The notes beneath the pieces are model-generated. The model ran no database searches, was not told the DNA's origin, and saw only the letters and a program-made list of their open reading frames with translations. From Pontibacter ummariensis (GTDB taxonomy: Bacteria > Bacteroidota > Bacteroidia > Cytophagales > Hymenobacteraceae), in the NCBI RefSeq assembly GCF_900188175.1, contig NZ_FZOQ01000003.1:1-64000 (forward strand): 64,000 nt of DNA, written 5' to 3'. Below are positions 1-8,099 of this stretch, one piece after another; within the stretch, counting starts at the first letter, position 1, and each line of letters opens with the position of its first letter. The translations under genes were made by a program, and so were the position numbers.

Positions 1-10
1 TTGCGGGCTG

Positions 11-41
11 CAAAGTTCGGTGTTTCTCTCTAAACCACCAA
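11..41 (-). promoter_or_regulatory. Leftward Bacteroidota promoter 1 of a tandem array
   Basis: Read on the minus strand, a weak -7 box GAACTTTG (11-18) lies 20 nt downstream of a TTG -33 element (39-41). It has the same layout as two better promoters 114 and 236 nt upstream in the leftward direction, and the initiation region (gcgggctgcaaag) is nearly identical to that of promoter 2. No target gene is inside the window. Confidence 0.5.
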
Positions 42-124
42 GCTTTTTCTTTTATTTTTTTTCGACCGGCTCTTTCTTTGCCCAAGAAGTGTACCAGGCC
101 TCCCCTTCCTTGTGAAGCGGGCTG

Positions 125-154
125 CAAAGGTAAGAAGAGTTTTTCGTTTTGCAA
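125..154 (-). promoter_or_regulatory. Leftward Bacteroidota promoter 2 of a tandem array
   Basis: On the minus strand a perfect -7 box TACCTTTG (125-132) is preceded by exactly 19 nt and a TTG -33 element (152-154). This is the known primary sigma-factor promoter layout of Bacteroidota. The spacer is AT-rich, and the element repeats the layout of the flanking promoters. Confidence 0.65.
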
Positions 155-246
155 GCACCAGGGGAGAGTTTTTCCTCTTTTCCCTTTGCCTGCTAATGCT
201 CGCTACGGCCCCTGTTATCGCTGCCCCTGTCCTGCCGAAGGGAGCG

Positions 247-276
247 CAAAGGTAGGCAAAGTTTCCCTAGAGGCAA
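247..276 (-). promoter_or_regulatory. Leftward Bacteroidota promoter 3 of a tandem array
   Basis: On the minus strand a perfect -7 box TACCTTTG (247-254) follows a TTG -33 element (274-276) with a 19-nt spacer. It is the most upstream of three promoters spaced 114 and 122 nt apart, all firing out of the left edge of the window. No convincing open reading frame overlaps this region. Confidence 0.65.
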
Positions 277-529
277 GGCCCAAGGGAAGATCAGCGCTAG
301 CAAAAGGCTAAGTGGCTCAGGCAGTGGGAGATTCTTTTTTACCGCCCCCCGGCCCCTATCTTCCTGAGCGGGCGCTAGAGGGTAACAGCCAGAGGACCGG
401 CGGAAGTTCCTATAATAACGTGAGCTCGGGAATTAATCAGGCTTTTACTAAAACAATAAGGCTAAGGATCAGGTAGAACTATTATTTCATGCTTCACCTA
501 ATCCCCTATCCTTATGCACTTTATCATAG

Positions 530-1207
530 GTACTCGAAAAGTGGTTGAAGTGCCAGAGTTACATCGACGACCTCTGCAAGTAAGTCAAAGCTTACTTCTC
601 GTCGCACCCCCTTCCTACAGGACTGATCCAGAAGCACGCTTCGGGAAGGAGGCCCTCTCTTTCCGAGAGTCAGGTCCTGACTGTCCTCACCCTTTACCAC
701 CTGTCTGGCTTTAAGTGCTTTGAGTACTACTATGAGCGCCTGGTTCTAGGGGAGATGAGAAGCTTCTTCCCTAGGGCCTGCTCTTACACCCAATTCCTGG
801 AGCTTGCCCGCCAGGCCTGCTTTCACGCTTTCCTTTTGGCCCAGTGCCGGTGTAGCCTCTCGGAGAAGACCGGCCACTACCACATCGACCCCAAGAAGCT
901 GCCCGTCTGCCACAACCTCCGCATCAGCTCCTACGGGATCTTCGAGGGGGTAGCCTCAAGGGGAAAAGGCTCCACTGGCTGGTTCTTCGGCCTTAAGCGG
1001 CACCCGGTGGTAAACGAGCACGGGCAGCTGGTCCGCCCCCTCCTCACTCCGGCCAACGTGGCTGACAACAACCGCCAGGTGCTAAATTACCTGTTCGAGG
1101 GCCTACAGCGCAAGTGCTACGGGGACAGGGGCTAGCTGTCTTTCTTAATGGAGGAGTTGCTGTCTGGTGCAGCACAGCTTTGCTCTTACGCTTCGACGTT
1201 ATGGTAA
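530..1207 (+). pseudogene. IS982-family transposase pseudogene
   Basis: A single reading frame from 530 to 1207 can be followed through two stop codons. It carries the IS982 signatures YIDDLCK near the N-terminus, SQVLTVLTLYHLSGFK, the catalytic-Asp block HIDPKKLPVCHNLRI, the RGKGSTGWFFGLK block and LTPANVADNN. A TAA at 581-583 interrupts the N-terminal part. A TAG at 1133-1135 sits where the family has Tyr in GD(K/R)GYL, after which LSFLMEELL still reads in frame. The third acidic catalytic residue and C-terminus are lost. The intact stretch 755-1135 would give only a 126-aa fragment, so this is a dead insertion sequence. Terminal inverted repeats were not identified. Confidence 0.8.
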
Positions 1208-1507
1208 CAGGGTTAGCATTAAGGAGTCTTGTTTTCTGGAGCCAGAGAAAGACTACAGAGGGCGTTCGCCGTTTGTTCATGTAGAAAAGCCCTCAACTCT
1301 CGAAACGCTGCAGGAAGACCTCAATATGCTTCGGTTCAACCTTTCTCACAGCAGGCTTGGCATATCCACTGTCCTTGAGGAAACAGGAGAACTCTTTACA
1401 TACGTTCTGTATGTCTCTCCGGTAAGTCTAACTGAAGGACGCGGGTATTGTACGGGCAACTTCTATCAGTTAAGAAAGTACGCCTGTGTCATTAGGCTTA
1501 GTCACGC

Positions 1508-1775
1508 TCTGGTTCGGGGCCCACCCGCGTTGTAGGGCGTATACAGTTCCCGAGCCAATCGCTTCAGCTCTTTTCCTATAGGGAATGGTCTTACAATGGT
1601 TGGGGTTACAGATAATTCTCAAAAGGAATCCGTTGTGGAAACGGTGGCGCTTCCCCTCTAGGTAGACATAAACAAATACTCTCTTGCTGAGCTCGGTGGG
1701 GTTGTAGATACGCGGTTCTGAAAATATATGCAACAGTGGTTGTTGTCTCACCCCGTAAGAAAAGAATGTTTGCAC
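1508..1775 (-). pseudogene. Tyrosine recombinase (integrase) N-terminal fragment
   Basis: The conceptual product from 1775 leftwards resembles the N-terminal SAM-like/arm-binding part of Bacteroidota phage-type integrases. It shows a PRIYNPTELSKR start, a YVYLEGKRHRF beta-hairpin segment, a YRKRAEAI helix and a terminal LQRGWAPN. Homology ends there; the catalytic domain with its Arg-His-Tyr residues is absent and the remainder reads into unrelated sequence (the frame stays open to about 1470). It lies about 60 bp from tRNA-Phe, the usual kind of integration target, so it is likely the relic of an integrated element. The family call rests on pattern resemblance only. Confidence 0.5.
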
Positions 1776-1835
1776 CTTAAAAGTTCCTTGCTACTTTTGC
1801 ATACCCTTGCGGAACAAGGGGACACAACAAGAGCT

Positions 1836-1908
1836 GGTGATGTAGCTCAGTTGGTAGAGCAAAGGACTGAAAATCCTTGTGTCGGTGGTTCGATTCCACT
1901 CATCACCA
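1836..1908 (+). tRNA. tRNA-Phe (GAA anticodon)
   Basis: The 73-nt gene folds as a normal cloverleaf. The acceptor stem GGTGATG (1836-1842) pairs with CATCACC (1901-1907), followed by discriminator A (1908). The D-arm is GCTC/GAGC, the anticodon GAA is at 1869-1871 in loop CTGAAAA, and the T-arm contains GTTCGATTC. The 3' CCA is not encoded. A box TACTTTTG about 45 bp upstream may be its promoter. Confidence 0.95.
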
Positions 1909-1913
1909 CGAAA

Positions 1914-1941
1914 ACCTCTCCTTAACCGGAGAGGTTTTTTT
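1914..1941 (+). terminator. Rho-independent terminator after tRNA-Phe
   Basis: An 8-bp perfect stem ACCTCTCC/GGAGAGGT with a 6-nt loop is followed by a run of seven T. It sits 6 bp after the tRNA. Confidence 0.85.
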
Positions 1942-2068
1942 GTTTCCTCTGCTTTCTCCTTCAACAGGCCCTCTATACTTTATTTCACCGGCAAGGTTCT
2001 AAATCCTCTCCTGCCCGTGAACTTTTAAGCAAAGTTTAATACTTTAGTTTTAGACCAAACCTTGAGGC

Positions 2069-2182
2069 ATGAGAAGGACAACACAATGGAGCGCAATATT
2101 TGCAGGCATGGCAGCGGGCATTGGCACAGTATTGCTGCTCACCCTTATTTACTTTTTCTTTTTCCAAAAGCTAGCGCTGTAA
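2069..2182 (+). CDS. Small predicted membrane protein, 37 aa
   Basis: An ATG at 2069 opens a 37-codon frame ending at TAA 2180-2182, only 7 bp before the TlpA-like gene. The product starts MRRTTQW and then has one long hydrophobic segment (about residues 9-32, ending YFFFFQK), so it would be a single-pass membrane peptide with a basic N-terminus. The tight spacing suggests co-transcription with the thioredoxin gene. No family is recognised. It could be chance, but the frame has a clean start, an amphipathic layout and a short gap to the next gene. Confidence 0.5.
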   Translation: MRRTTQWSAIFAGMAAGIGTVLLLTLIYFFFFQKLAL

Positions 2183-2189
2183 AACAACC

Positions 2190-2696
2190 ATGAGCAGAAG
2201 AAGAATATTTTGGACGGCCTATGCCGTTGGATTCGTAGTAGCTTCCCTGATCGCATCCTTTGCCATCTTCCAGTTCCACAAGCTGGTGCCCCAAAGCGTA
2301 GACTGGCAGGCCCTGCGGCTGTCGGACCTGGAAGGCAAGCCGGTATCGCTGGCAGATTATGAAGACAAAGTGTTGTTGGTGAACGTGTGGGCCACTTGGT
2401 GCAAGCCCTGTATTAAGGAGATGCCCTCTCTGGACGCACTACAGCAGCAGCACTCTGACAAACTGGCTGTGCTTACAATATCAGACGAAGACAAGGACAA
2501 GCTGGAGAAATTCAGGGAAGGGCGTGGTTACAGCATAGACTTTCTGAAGGCGAACGCGCCCCTTACCAGCCAGTCGCTTACGGTTTACCCCACATCATAC
2601 CTTCTTTCTAAAGCAGGGGAAATAGAGGCTATCTACCTGGGAGAGCAGGACTGGAGCAGCCCGAAGATACAGGAAAAGCTACAACAGCTTTTTTAA
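2190..2696 (+). CDS. TlpA-like membrane-anchored thioredoxin
   Basis: This 168-aa protein has an N-terminal signal anchor (residues about 8-28) followed by a thioredoxin-fold domain of the TlpA/ResA type. The active site WCKPC places the redox cysteines at 71 and 74, in the [10 protein letters not shown] context typical of the family, and a cis-Pro motif (YPTSY) lies near the C-terminus. Such proteins reduce disulfides of periplasmic partners, for example in cytochrome c maturation; the partner here is unknown. The gene converges with the DnaJ-like gene, sharing 4 bp at their 3' ends, and follows the 37-aa membrane peptide. Confidence 0.85.
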   Translation: MSRRRIFWTAYAVGFVVASLIASFAIFQFHKLVPQSVDWQALRLSDLEGKPVSLADYEDKVLLVNVWATWCKPCIKEMPSLDALQQQHSDKLAVLTISDEDKDKLEKFREGRGYSIDFLKANAPLTSQSLTVYPTSYLLSKAGEIEAIYLGEQDWSSPKIQEKLQQLF

Positions 2697-3796
2697 TCCT
2701 GGCAGTTTGCCCGTAGCTCCAGTAAGGCGGCACTATATCCCAACTGGTAGGCATCATTAAAATGTGCGCAGGCAGAATCCGGTTGTTGCTGCTCTATTTC
2801 TGTGCGCCCTAACAGGTAATACAAACGTCCGTTTTCCTTGTCGGCCGCCAACGCCTTCCGGTAGTCCTGCTCCGACCGGGCATAGTCTCCCTGTTTGTAA
2901 TAACCAAAGCCGCGATAGGTCAGCGCGTCCACCTCATTTTGGCAAGCATCGCCACAGTTCGCCAGAAAAGAGGTAAAATCAGCAATAGCATCCTCATACT
3001 CCTTTAGATAGAACAGCCGCACCTCTCCCCTGGCCAGGTGCGCCCGCCACAGCTTTTTGTTTAGCTGTAGCGCCTGCGTCAGGTCCGCTTCCGCCTGCTG
3101 GTATTGGGCCAACTGCTGCAGACTGCGCCCGCGCATGTAAAACGCCTGCGCCGACGGCCGCTCCTGCAGCGCGATTGCCTTGTTCAGGTCGCTCAGGGCA
3201 GAGTTGTAGTTCTCATACACGTCCAACTCTATCATTCCACGCGCTTCGTAAGCAGCCCCATTCTCCGGCATAAAATGGATTGCATCAGACAAAAGCCTGT
3301 GCGCGCTACTGTACTTACCCCCTTCAATATAGGTTAAGGCAGTCCTATACTTGTCCTCCCCGGTAATATGATCCATCACCGTCTTTAACAGAAAGCTGAA
3401 AAGCAACAGGCCGGCTACAAAACTAACGGTAATGTACCAGTCCTTGCGGGAGAAGCGCCTGTTGTTCCGCTTTATGTTGCGGTAATAGCGTTCGGAAACA
3501 CTCGCCGGGGGGCGGGTCTGGTAGTAACGCGTCTCGTGGTGCTGCGGCCGGTACTGGTTCACGGGGCGCTGCAACTCCCGCTGATACTGCAGGCGCAAAT
3601 CGTAGCGCGCGCGCTTATCCGGGTTAGACAGCGTTTGGTAAGCCGTATTCACCAGCTTAAACAGCTCCTCTGCATGCTTGTCACCCGGGTTCCTATCCGG
3701 GTGATACTTTAGCGCGAGCTGCTTATAAGCGGCTTTCACCTCTTTTGCCGTGGCGGTGGGGCTGATACCTAAAACATTATATAAGTTATGCTCCAA
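2693..3796 (-). CDS. J-domain protein with membrane segment and TPR repeats
   Basis: The 367-aa product begins with a complete J-domain (residues 3-66) containing the Hsp70-activating HPD motif at 32-34. It continues through a Tyr/Arg/Gln-rich linker, has one transmembrane segment (about 121-140) and ends with four or five tetratricopeptide repeats (about 150-360). It lacks the Gly/Phe region, zinc finger and C-terminal domains of DnaJ, so it is a specialised co-chaperone probably recruiting DnaK at the membrane. The start is TTG (3794-3796); no in-frame ATG precedes the J-domain. The topology (J-domain inside, TPR outside) is inferred from the single membrane segment. Confidence 0.8.
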   Translation of the reverse strand: MEHNLYNVLGISPTATAKEVKAAYKQLALKYHPDRNPGDKHAEELFKLVNTAYQTLSNPDKRARYDLRLQYQRELQRPVNQYRPQHHETRYYQTRPPASVSERYYRNIKRNNRRFSRKDWYITVSFVAGLLLFSFLLKTVMDHITGEDKYRTALTYIEGGKYSSAHRLLSDAIHFMPENGAAYEARGMIELDVYENYNSALSDLNKAIALQERPSAQAFYMRGRSLQQLAQYQQAEADLTQALQLNKKLWRAHLARGEVRLFYLKEYEDAIADFTSFLANCGDACQNEVDALTYRGFGYYKQGDYARSEQDYRKALAADKENGRLYYLLGRTEIEQQQPDSACAHFNDAYQLGYSAALLELRANCQD

Positions 3797-3953
3797 ACAG
3801 ATGAAATTCAGAAAAAAACAATCTTAAATTTAGCAAAATCCGGACAATATGTAGCAAATTCCGTACTACACACTTACCCTTAGTTTTACTTTTCGTAAAT
3901 TTTTAAATATACCTCCGTATACAGAAAAAGCACTTAAAAAGCTGAAAGAAACT

Positions 3954-4334
3954 ATGGCTATACAAGATAACGGTACGCAGGAGCGGAACACCAGTCTTAT
4001 CGAGAACCTGATGGGGTACATTGATACCCGCATAGATATCATACGTTTAGAAATACAGGAAAAGCTGAAGGCCTCCTTTGTAGGCTTGATGCACGTAGCC
4101 CTGTTAGCATTTGCCGGCTTTATGAGTCTTATTTTTGTTAACATTTTCCTGGGCCTCCTGTTAAACGAACTGTTGGATAGCACCTTCTGGGGGTTCGGCA
4201 TCGTTGCCCTGTTCTATGTACTGCTGCTGGTAGTCCTGCTGATAGGTCTGGACAAGAAAGCGTTCCAGGGCCTAGCTGATAAAACATTTGACAATACTAT
4301 TTATAAGTCTGACAAAAGAGAGCCACACGTATGA
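3954..4334 (+). CDS. Phage-holin-family (PF07332-like) membrane protein
   Basis: The 126-aa product has an N-terminal amphipathic helix (residues 15-43, YIDTRIDIIRLEIQEK) and two transmembrane segments (about 45-70 and 79-98). This is the layout of the 'phage holin family'/superfamily III proteins common on bacterial chromosomes. There is no phage context and no adjacent endolysin, so a lytic role is not supported. In Bacteroidota these genes usually sit next to YtxH-like genes, as here: its stop overlaps the next start by 4 bp (ATGA), implying coupled translation. A box TACTTTTC at about 3887-3894 is a possible promoter. Confidence 0.75.
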   Translation: MAIQDNGTQERNTSLIENLMGYIDTRIDIIRLEIQEKLKASFVGLMHVALLAFAGFMSLIFVNIFLGLLLNELLDSTFWGFGIVALFYVLLLVVLLIGLDKKAFQGLADKTFDNTIYKSDKREPHV

Positions 4335-4927
4335 GCGAGTTATCCAATCCTTTATTTGACAATGAGCGGGAGTTCTTAGAGCGGCAGAAAGAAGAGTACA
4401 AAAACGCCCTGATGGGTGATGTGGACCAGATTAAGGCCCAGGGACAGGAAATGGGCAAGAAAGCCGCCATTGCGGGAGGAGTGCTGCTGGCCGGCTACCT
4501 GCTGAAGTGCCTGTTTAGCAGCAGCGATAAAAAGAAAGAGAAAAAAGAAGCCAAAAAGGAGAAGCACAGCAAAAGCAAGCACCGGAAAGCAAGTGAAACC
4601 ATTCCAGTACAAGCCCCTTTGGTAGCGGTTACCCCACACCTGGGTGCACAGCGGGAGGGTTCCCTGCCTACGTCTGTGCGGGCAGTATACCCACACCCGG
4701 TTCAGACAGCCCCTCCTAGGCAGGAGGCAAAAAAGAGCTTTTTCGAGTCGGATGTGGCTAAGGCACTGACCCAGCAAGTAGTAGCGCTGGCCATGGTCTA
4801 CGCTACAAAAAAGCTGGAGGATTACTTAAGTGGTGTCTCTGAAAATGACGATATTGCAGCTAAGCCAATAGAGGTTACTGAGATAGAGACAACCGAGTAT
4901 ATCATTCCAAAAGAGGATGCCGTTTAA
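4331..4927 (+). CDS. YtxH-like single-pass protein with Lys-rich segment
   Basis: The 198-aa product has an acidic N-terminal helix, a short Gly/Ala-rich hydrophobic segment (about 44-62), a strongly basic Lys/Glu stretch (67-86), a Pro-rich linker and a C-terminal segment with a second mild hydrophobic helix (about 145-160). It overlaps the holin-like gene upstream by 4 bp and GGGP synthase downstream by 11 bp, so the three are one translationally coupled unit. The resemblance to YtxH-type envelope-stress proteins is by layout only; no catalytic motif is seen. Confidence 0.6.
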   Translation: MSELSNPLFDNEREFLERQKEEYKNALMGDVDQIKAQGQEMGKKAAIAGGVLLAGYLLKCLFSSSDKKKEKKEAKKEKHSKSKHRKASETIPVQAPLVAVTPHLGAQREGSLPTSVRAVYPHPVQTAPPRQEAKKSFFESDVAKALTQQVVALAMVYATKKLEDYLSGVSENDDIAAKPIEVTEIETTEYIIPKEDAV

Positions 4928-5678
4928 AGACCTTTGCCAACAAAAAACCACTTCAGGCAGGAAGCACTTTGCAGTTCTGTTAGATCCAGATAACCTTACA
5001 GAGGCCTCCTGCCTGAATCTTTTAACACTTACCGAATCTCATCCTGTTGATTTTTTCTTTGTCGGGGGCAGCCTTGTCACCACAGACCACCAAGCCGGCC
5101 TCATACGGCTTCTAAAGGAACACAGCACAGTCCCCGTTATCCTTTTCCCAAGCAACAGCCTGCACATCGACAAGCAGGCTGACGGCATCCTGCTACTCTC
5201 GCTTATCTCTGGTCGTAACGCTGACTTCCTGATCGGCCAGCATGTGATTGCAGCCCCCATGCTGAAAGCCAGCCAACTGCAGGTGTACCCGACAGGCTAC
5301 ATGCTCGTGGACACCGGACGGCAGACAACAGCGTCTTACATGAGCGGCACTGCGCCTGTCCCTTTCGATAAGCCTGCAATCGCTGCCTGTACCGCCATGG
5401 CGGGAGAACTCCTGGGCCTGCAATACATTTACCTGGACGGTGGAAGCGGCGCCATGAAACCTGTTTCTGCGGAAATGATCGCTGCCGTGCGCGAGGCCGT
5501 GGAGGTGCCCGTGATTGTTGGAGGAGGCATCAACACAACCGAAAAGGCAAAAGCAGCCTTGGATGCGGGCGCAGATGTGCTCGTGGTTGGGAACCATATA
5601 GAAAAAAACCCCGGCTTTTTGGCCGAGGTTTCTAATCTTGTTGCTTCGTATAATGTAGCCTTAGATGTTCATCGCTGA
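4917..5678 (+). CDS. Geranylgeranylglyceryl/heptaprenylglyceryl phosphate synthase
   Basis: The 253-aa TIM-barrel protein transfers a polyprenyl group from its diphosphate to sn-glycerol-1-phosphate, forming the first ether bond of archaeal-type lipids. Family signatures are present: LLDPDN (21-26), FFVGGSLVT (47-55), IYLDGGSGA (171-179, glycerol-1-phosphate binding), VGGGI (201-205) and VVGNHIEK (223-230). GGGPS homologues are known in Bacteroidetes, but the fate of the product there is poorly defined. It is the last gene of the holin-like/YtxH-like operon and converges with the AraC-type gene, overlapping it by 18 bp. A polyprenyl-diphosphate synthetase that could supply substrate lies at 59.3-60.3 kb. 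Confidence 0.88.
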   Translation: MPFKDLCQQKTTSGRKHFAVLLDPDNLTEASCLNLLTLTESHPVDFFFVGGSLVTTDHQAGLIRLLKEHSTVPVILFPSNSLHIDKQADGILLLSLISGRNADFLIGQHVIAAPMLKASQLQVYPTGYMLVDTGRQTTASYMSGTAPVPFDKPAIAACTAMAGELLGLQYIYLDGGSGAMKPVSAEMIAAVREAVEVPVIVGGGINTTEKAKAALDAGADVLVVGNHIEKNPGFLAEVSNLVASYNVALDVHR

Positions 5679-6587
5679 TTCGCGACGACGCATCTTGCCG
5701 GCCGGTATACCGAACATCATCTTAAAGCGGCGGCAGAAGTAAGCTGTGTCTTTATAGCCCACGTCTTTGCCGATCTCACGGATGCTTCTCTTTGTAGTAC
5801 GCAGCAGGAACACGGCGCGCTCCATACGCTGGTACTCGATGTAGTCCTGCGGGTTAATGCCTGTCAGCATTTTGAAGTACTGGCCTACATAGTCCTCAGA
5901 CACGTTCGCCACATTAGAAAGCACCTTGTTCGATAGGTCGCCACCCAGGTTCTCCTTAATGTAGTTGAACAGGTCGATGAGGCGAGGATCTTTGAAGTAA
6001 GTACTGTTTGTCGCCAACTGCTCCACAAACATTCTGTTCTTCAGGATATGACGCACAATCTCCACCACGATCTGCTCTGTGTAGAGGCCGATCAGGCGCT
6101 CTTTGCCTGGCAGGTCCTGCATGCTCTCCTCTACCACCTTGATCACAAGGTTGGCCAACTTGTTATTGTTGGAGATAAGGAACGCCGGCAAGTCCAGCGA
6201 AGCGAAGAAGTTAACGGAGTCGAATACTTTCGCCTCAAAACTCACATAGCTGTGGCTCTCATCCGCGTCACCAATCAGGTCAAGGTCGTTGTTGCTTCTA
6301 AAGAACTTTTCTCTGTTTGTGATCAGGTCATCATTGGTGATGGACTTACCCTCACCAGCAGGACCATACGTAACCTTCGTGCTTCGGCCACCCGGAATGA
6401 ATAGAAGTTCCCCCTCTTCTACCATTTGCTCCTCATCACCGAAAAAGATGCTGCCCTTATGTAGCAGGATCAAATTGTTGCCAACATCGTAGTAGTTGCG
6501 AACAGTAAATGGCTGCTGCAACACTAGATTTTTAGCCTTAATGAACCGCACCCCAAGCGATTCAATAATCTTATTGTAATCTTCCAT
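5661..6587 (-). CDS. AraC-family transcriptional regulator
   Basis: The product (308 aa from the ATG at 6587; an in-frame start four codons upstream gives 312) has a cupin-like N-terminal half with a FIPGG turn. The C-terminal AraC double helix-turn-helix (about residues 205-300) includes SEDYVGQYFKMLTG and the signature GYKDTAYFCRRFKMMFG. A close relative is widely conserved in Cytophagales, but its target genes are not evident here. It ends inside the 3' end of the GGGP synthase gene (convergent). The upstream 150 bp is very AT-rich and divides it from the acyl-CoA dehydrogenase gene. Confidence 0.85.
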   Translation of the reverse strand: MEDYNKIIESLGVRFIKAKNLVLQQPFTVRNYYDVGNNLILLHKGSIFFGDEEQMVEEGELLFIPGGRSTKVTYGPAGEGKSITNDDLITNREKFFRSNNDLDLIGDADESHSYVSFEAKVFDSVNFFASLDLPAFLISNNNKLANLVIKVVEESMQDLPGKERLIGLYTEQIVVEIVRHILKNRMFVEQLATNSTYFKDPRLIDLFNYIKENLGGDLSNKVLSNVANVSEDYVGQYFKMLTGINPQDYIEYQRMERAVFLLRTTKRSIREIGKDVGYKDTAYFCRRFKMMFGIPAGKMRRRESAMNI

Positions 6588-6747
6588 GTGTGTTACCAAC
6601 TAACTTTTATACTATAAACCCTTTAAATTTGGCCTAAAGCTAAGATTAATCTTTATAAAATTCAAAATAAATTTTGAAAATAAATTTTAATTCAATAAAC
6701 CCTATCTATAGCCCAAACGTCACGCAAGCAAGGTTTTGCACCTCATT

Positions 6748-7887
6748 TTACTTCAGTAGTTCTCTCGAAATTACTATTTTCTGTATCTCTGAAGTCCCTT
6801 CATAGATTTGTGTGATTTTTGCATCCCGCATCAAGCGCTCTACATGGTACTCTTTCACGAAACCATATCCCCCATGAATCTGAACAGCCTCTACCGTGGT
6901 ATCCATAGCTACTTTTGATGCAAACAGCTTCGCCATGGCCCCCGACATTGCATAATCCTGGTGCGTGTCTTTATCGTAGGCGGCTTGCAAACAAAGCAAA
7001 CGGGCAGCCTCAATGTTTGTCCCCATGTCCGCCAGCTTAAACTGTATGGCCTGATGTTTTGCAATCTCCACGCCAAAAGCCTTACGCTCCTTAGAATACT
7101 TCAGGGCCAACTCAAAAGCGCCAGAGGCAATGCCTAAAGCCTGCGAAGCGATACCGATACGGCCACCTGCCAAAGTAGACATGGCAAACTTAAAGCCGAA
7201 CCCGTCTTCGCCAATACGGTTCTCCTTTGGTACTTTAACATCAGTAAACATTAAAGAGTGCGTATCGGACCCACGTATCCCTAACTTGTTCTCTTTAGGG
7301 CCTATCGCGAAGCCTTCCATGCCGCGCTCCACGATCAACGCATTGATTCCGCGGTGCCCTTTCTCTGGGTGCGTTTGTGCAATAACCAGATACACAGAGG
7401 CCGTGCTGCCATTCGTGATCCAGTTCTTCGTACCATTCAGCAGGTAATAGTCTCCCTTATCCTCGGCGGTAGTGCGCTGGGAGGTAGCATCAGACCCTGC
7501 CTCCGGCTCCGACAGGCAGAAAGCCCCGATAACCTCACCCGTTGCCAGCTTTGTCAGATACTTTTGCTTTTGCTCTTCTGTACCGTACTTCTCCAGCCCC
7601 CAGCATACCAGGGAATTATTTACAGACATCACCACAGAGGCAGAGGCATCCACTTTGGAGATCTCCTCCATGGCCAAAACATAAGAAATAGTGTCCATAC
7701 CGCCTCCACCGTACTTCGGGTCCACCATCATGCCCAGGAAGCCAAGCTCGCCCATTTTCTTCACCTGCTCAGCCGGAAACTTCTGGTGCTCGTCACGCTC
7801 TATAACGCCAGGGAGTAGTTCTGTCTGTGCAAAATCACGGGCGGCAGCCTGTACTGCCAAATGTTCTTCTGTCAATTGAAAATTCAT
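6748..7887 (-). CDS. Acyl-CoA dehydrogenase (short-chain/butyryl type)
   Basis: The 379-aa protein matches the full length of FAD-dependent acyl-CoA dehydrogenases of beta-oxidation. The FAD and substrate signature FCLSEPEAGSDA is near residue 120-135, and RNAxG-like motifs and the C-terminal IYEGTSEIQ block are present. Glu363 in that block corresponds to the catalytic base of short-chain enzymes. It oxidises acyl-CoA to trans-2-enoyl-CoA and passes electrons to ETF. It appears to be transcribed alone, with an AT-rich leader (7888-7960). The exact chain-length preference cannot be read from the sequence. Confidence 0.9.
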   Translation of the reverse strand: MNFQLTEEHLAVQAAARDFAQTELLPGVIERDEHQKFPAEQVKKMGELGFLGMMVDPKYGGGGMDTISYVLAMEEISKVDASASVVMSVNNSLVCWGLEKYGTEEQKQKYLTKLATGEVIGAFCLSEPEAGSDATSQRTTAEDKGDYYLLNGTKNWITNGSTASVYLVIAQTHPEKGHRGINALIVERGMEGFAIGPKENKLGIRGSDTHSLMFTDVKVPKENRIGEDGFGFKFAMSTLAGGRIGIASQALGIASGAFELALKYSKERKAFGVEIAKHQAIQFKLADMGTNIEAARLLCLQAAYDKDTHQDYAMSGAMAKLFASKVAMDTTVEAVQIHGGYGFVKEYHVERLMRDAKITQIYEGTSEIQKIVISRELLK

Positions 7888-8032
7888 ATTTTTTATCTAA
7901 AGCGGAGTTAAAAAAAGCTTTTAATGGCACAAAACTATCAATTCAGTTGCATTTATTAAACCCTATATTCTAATTATTATTGTACAGGGCCCACTTCTTG
8001 TACTTATTTTATTTGTATTAGTTTTTGTACCA

Positions 8033-8072
8033 CAAAAAAAGTGCCGCCTGCACATGAAGTACAGACGGCACT
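8033..8072 (-). terminator. Rho-independent terminator after the zinc peptidase operon
   Basis: On the minus strand an 11-bp stem (AGTGCCGTCTG pairing with CAGGCGGCACT) is followed by a run of seven T. It lies 28 bp beyond the stop of the zinc metallopeptidase gene. Confidence 0.8.
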
Positions 8073-8099
8073 AACATAATCAGGCAGATTAAGAACTTA

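Noticed and set aside
78-311. 77-aa frame across the left-edge promoters
   Set aside because: It overlaps two of the three tandem promoters and has no family signal.
1167-1535. 122-aa plus-strand frame after the IS982 relic
   Set aside because: No family similarity is seen; it overlaps the integrase fragment on the other strand and lacks start-site support.
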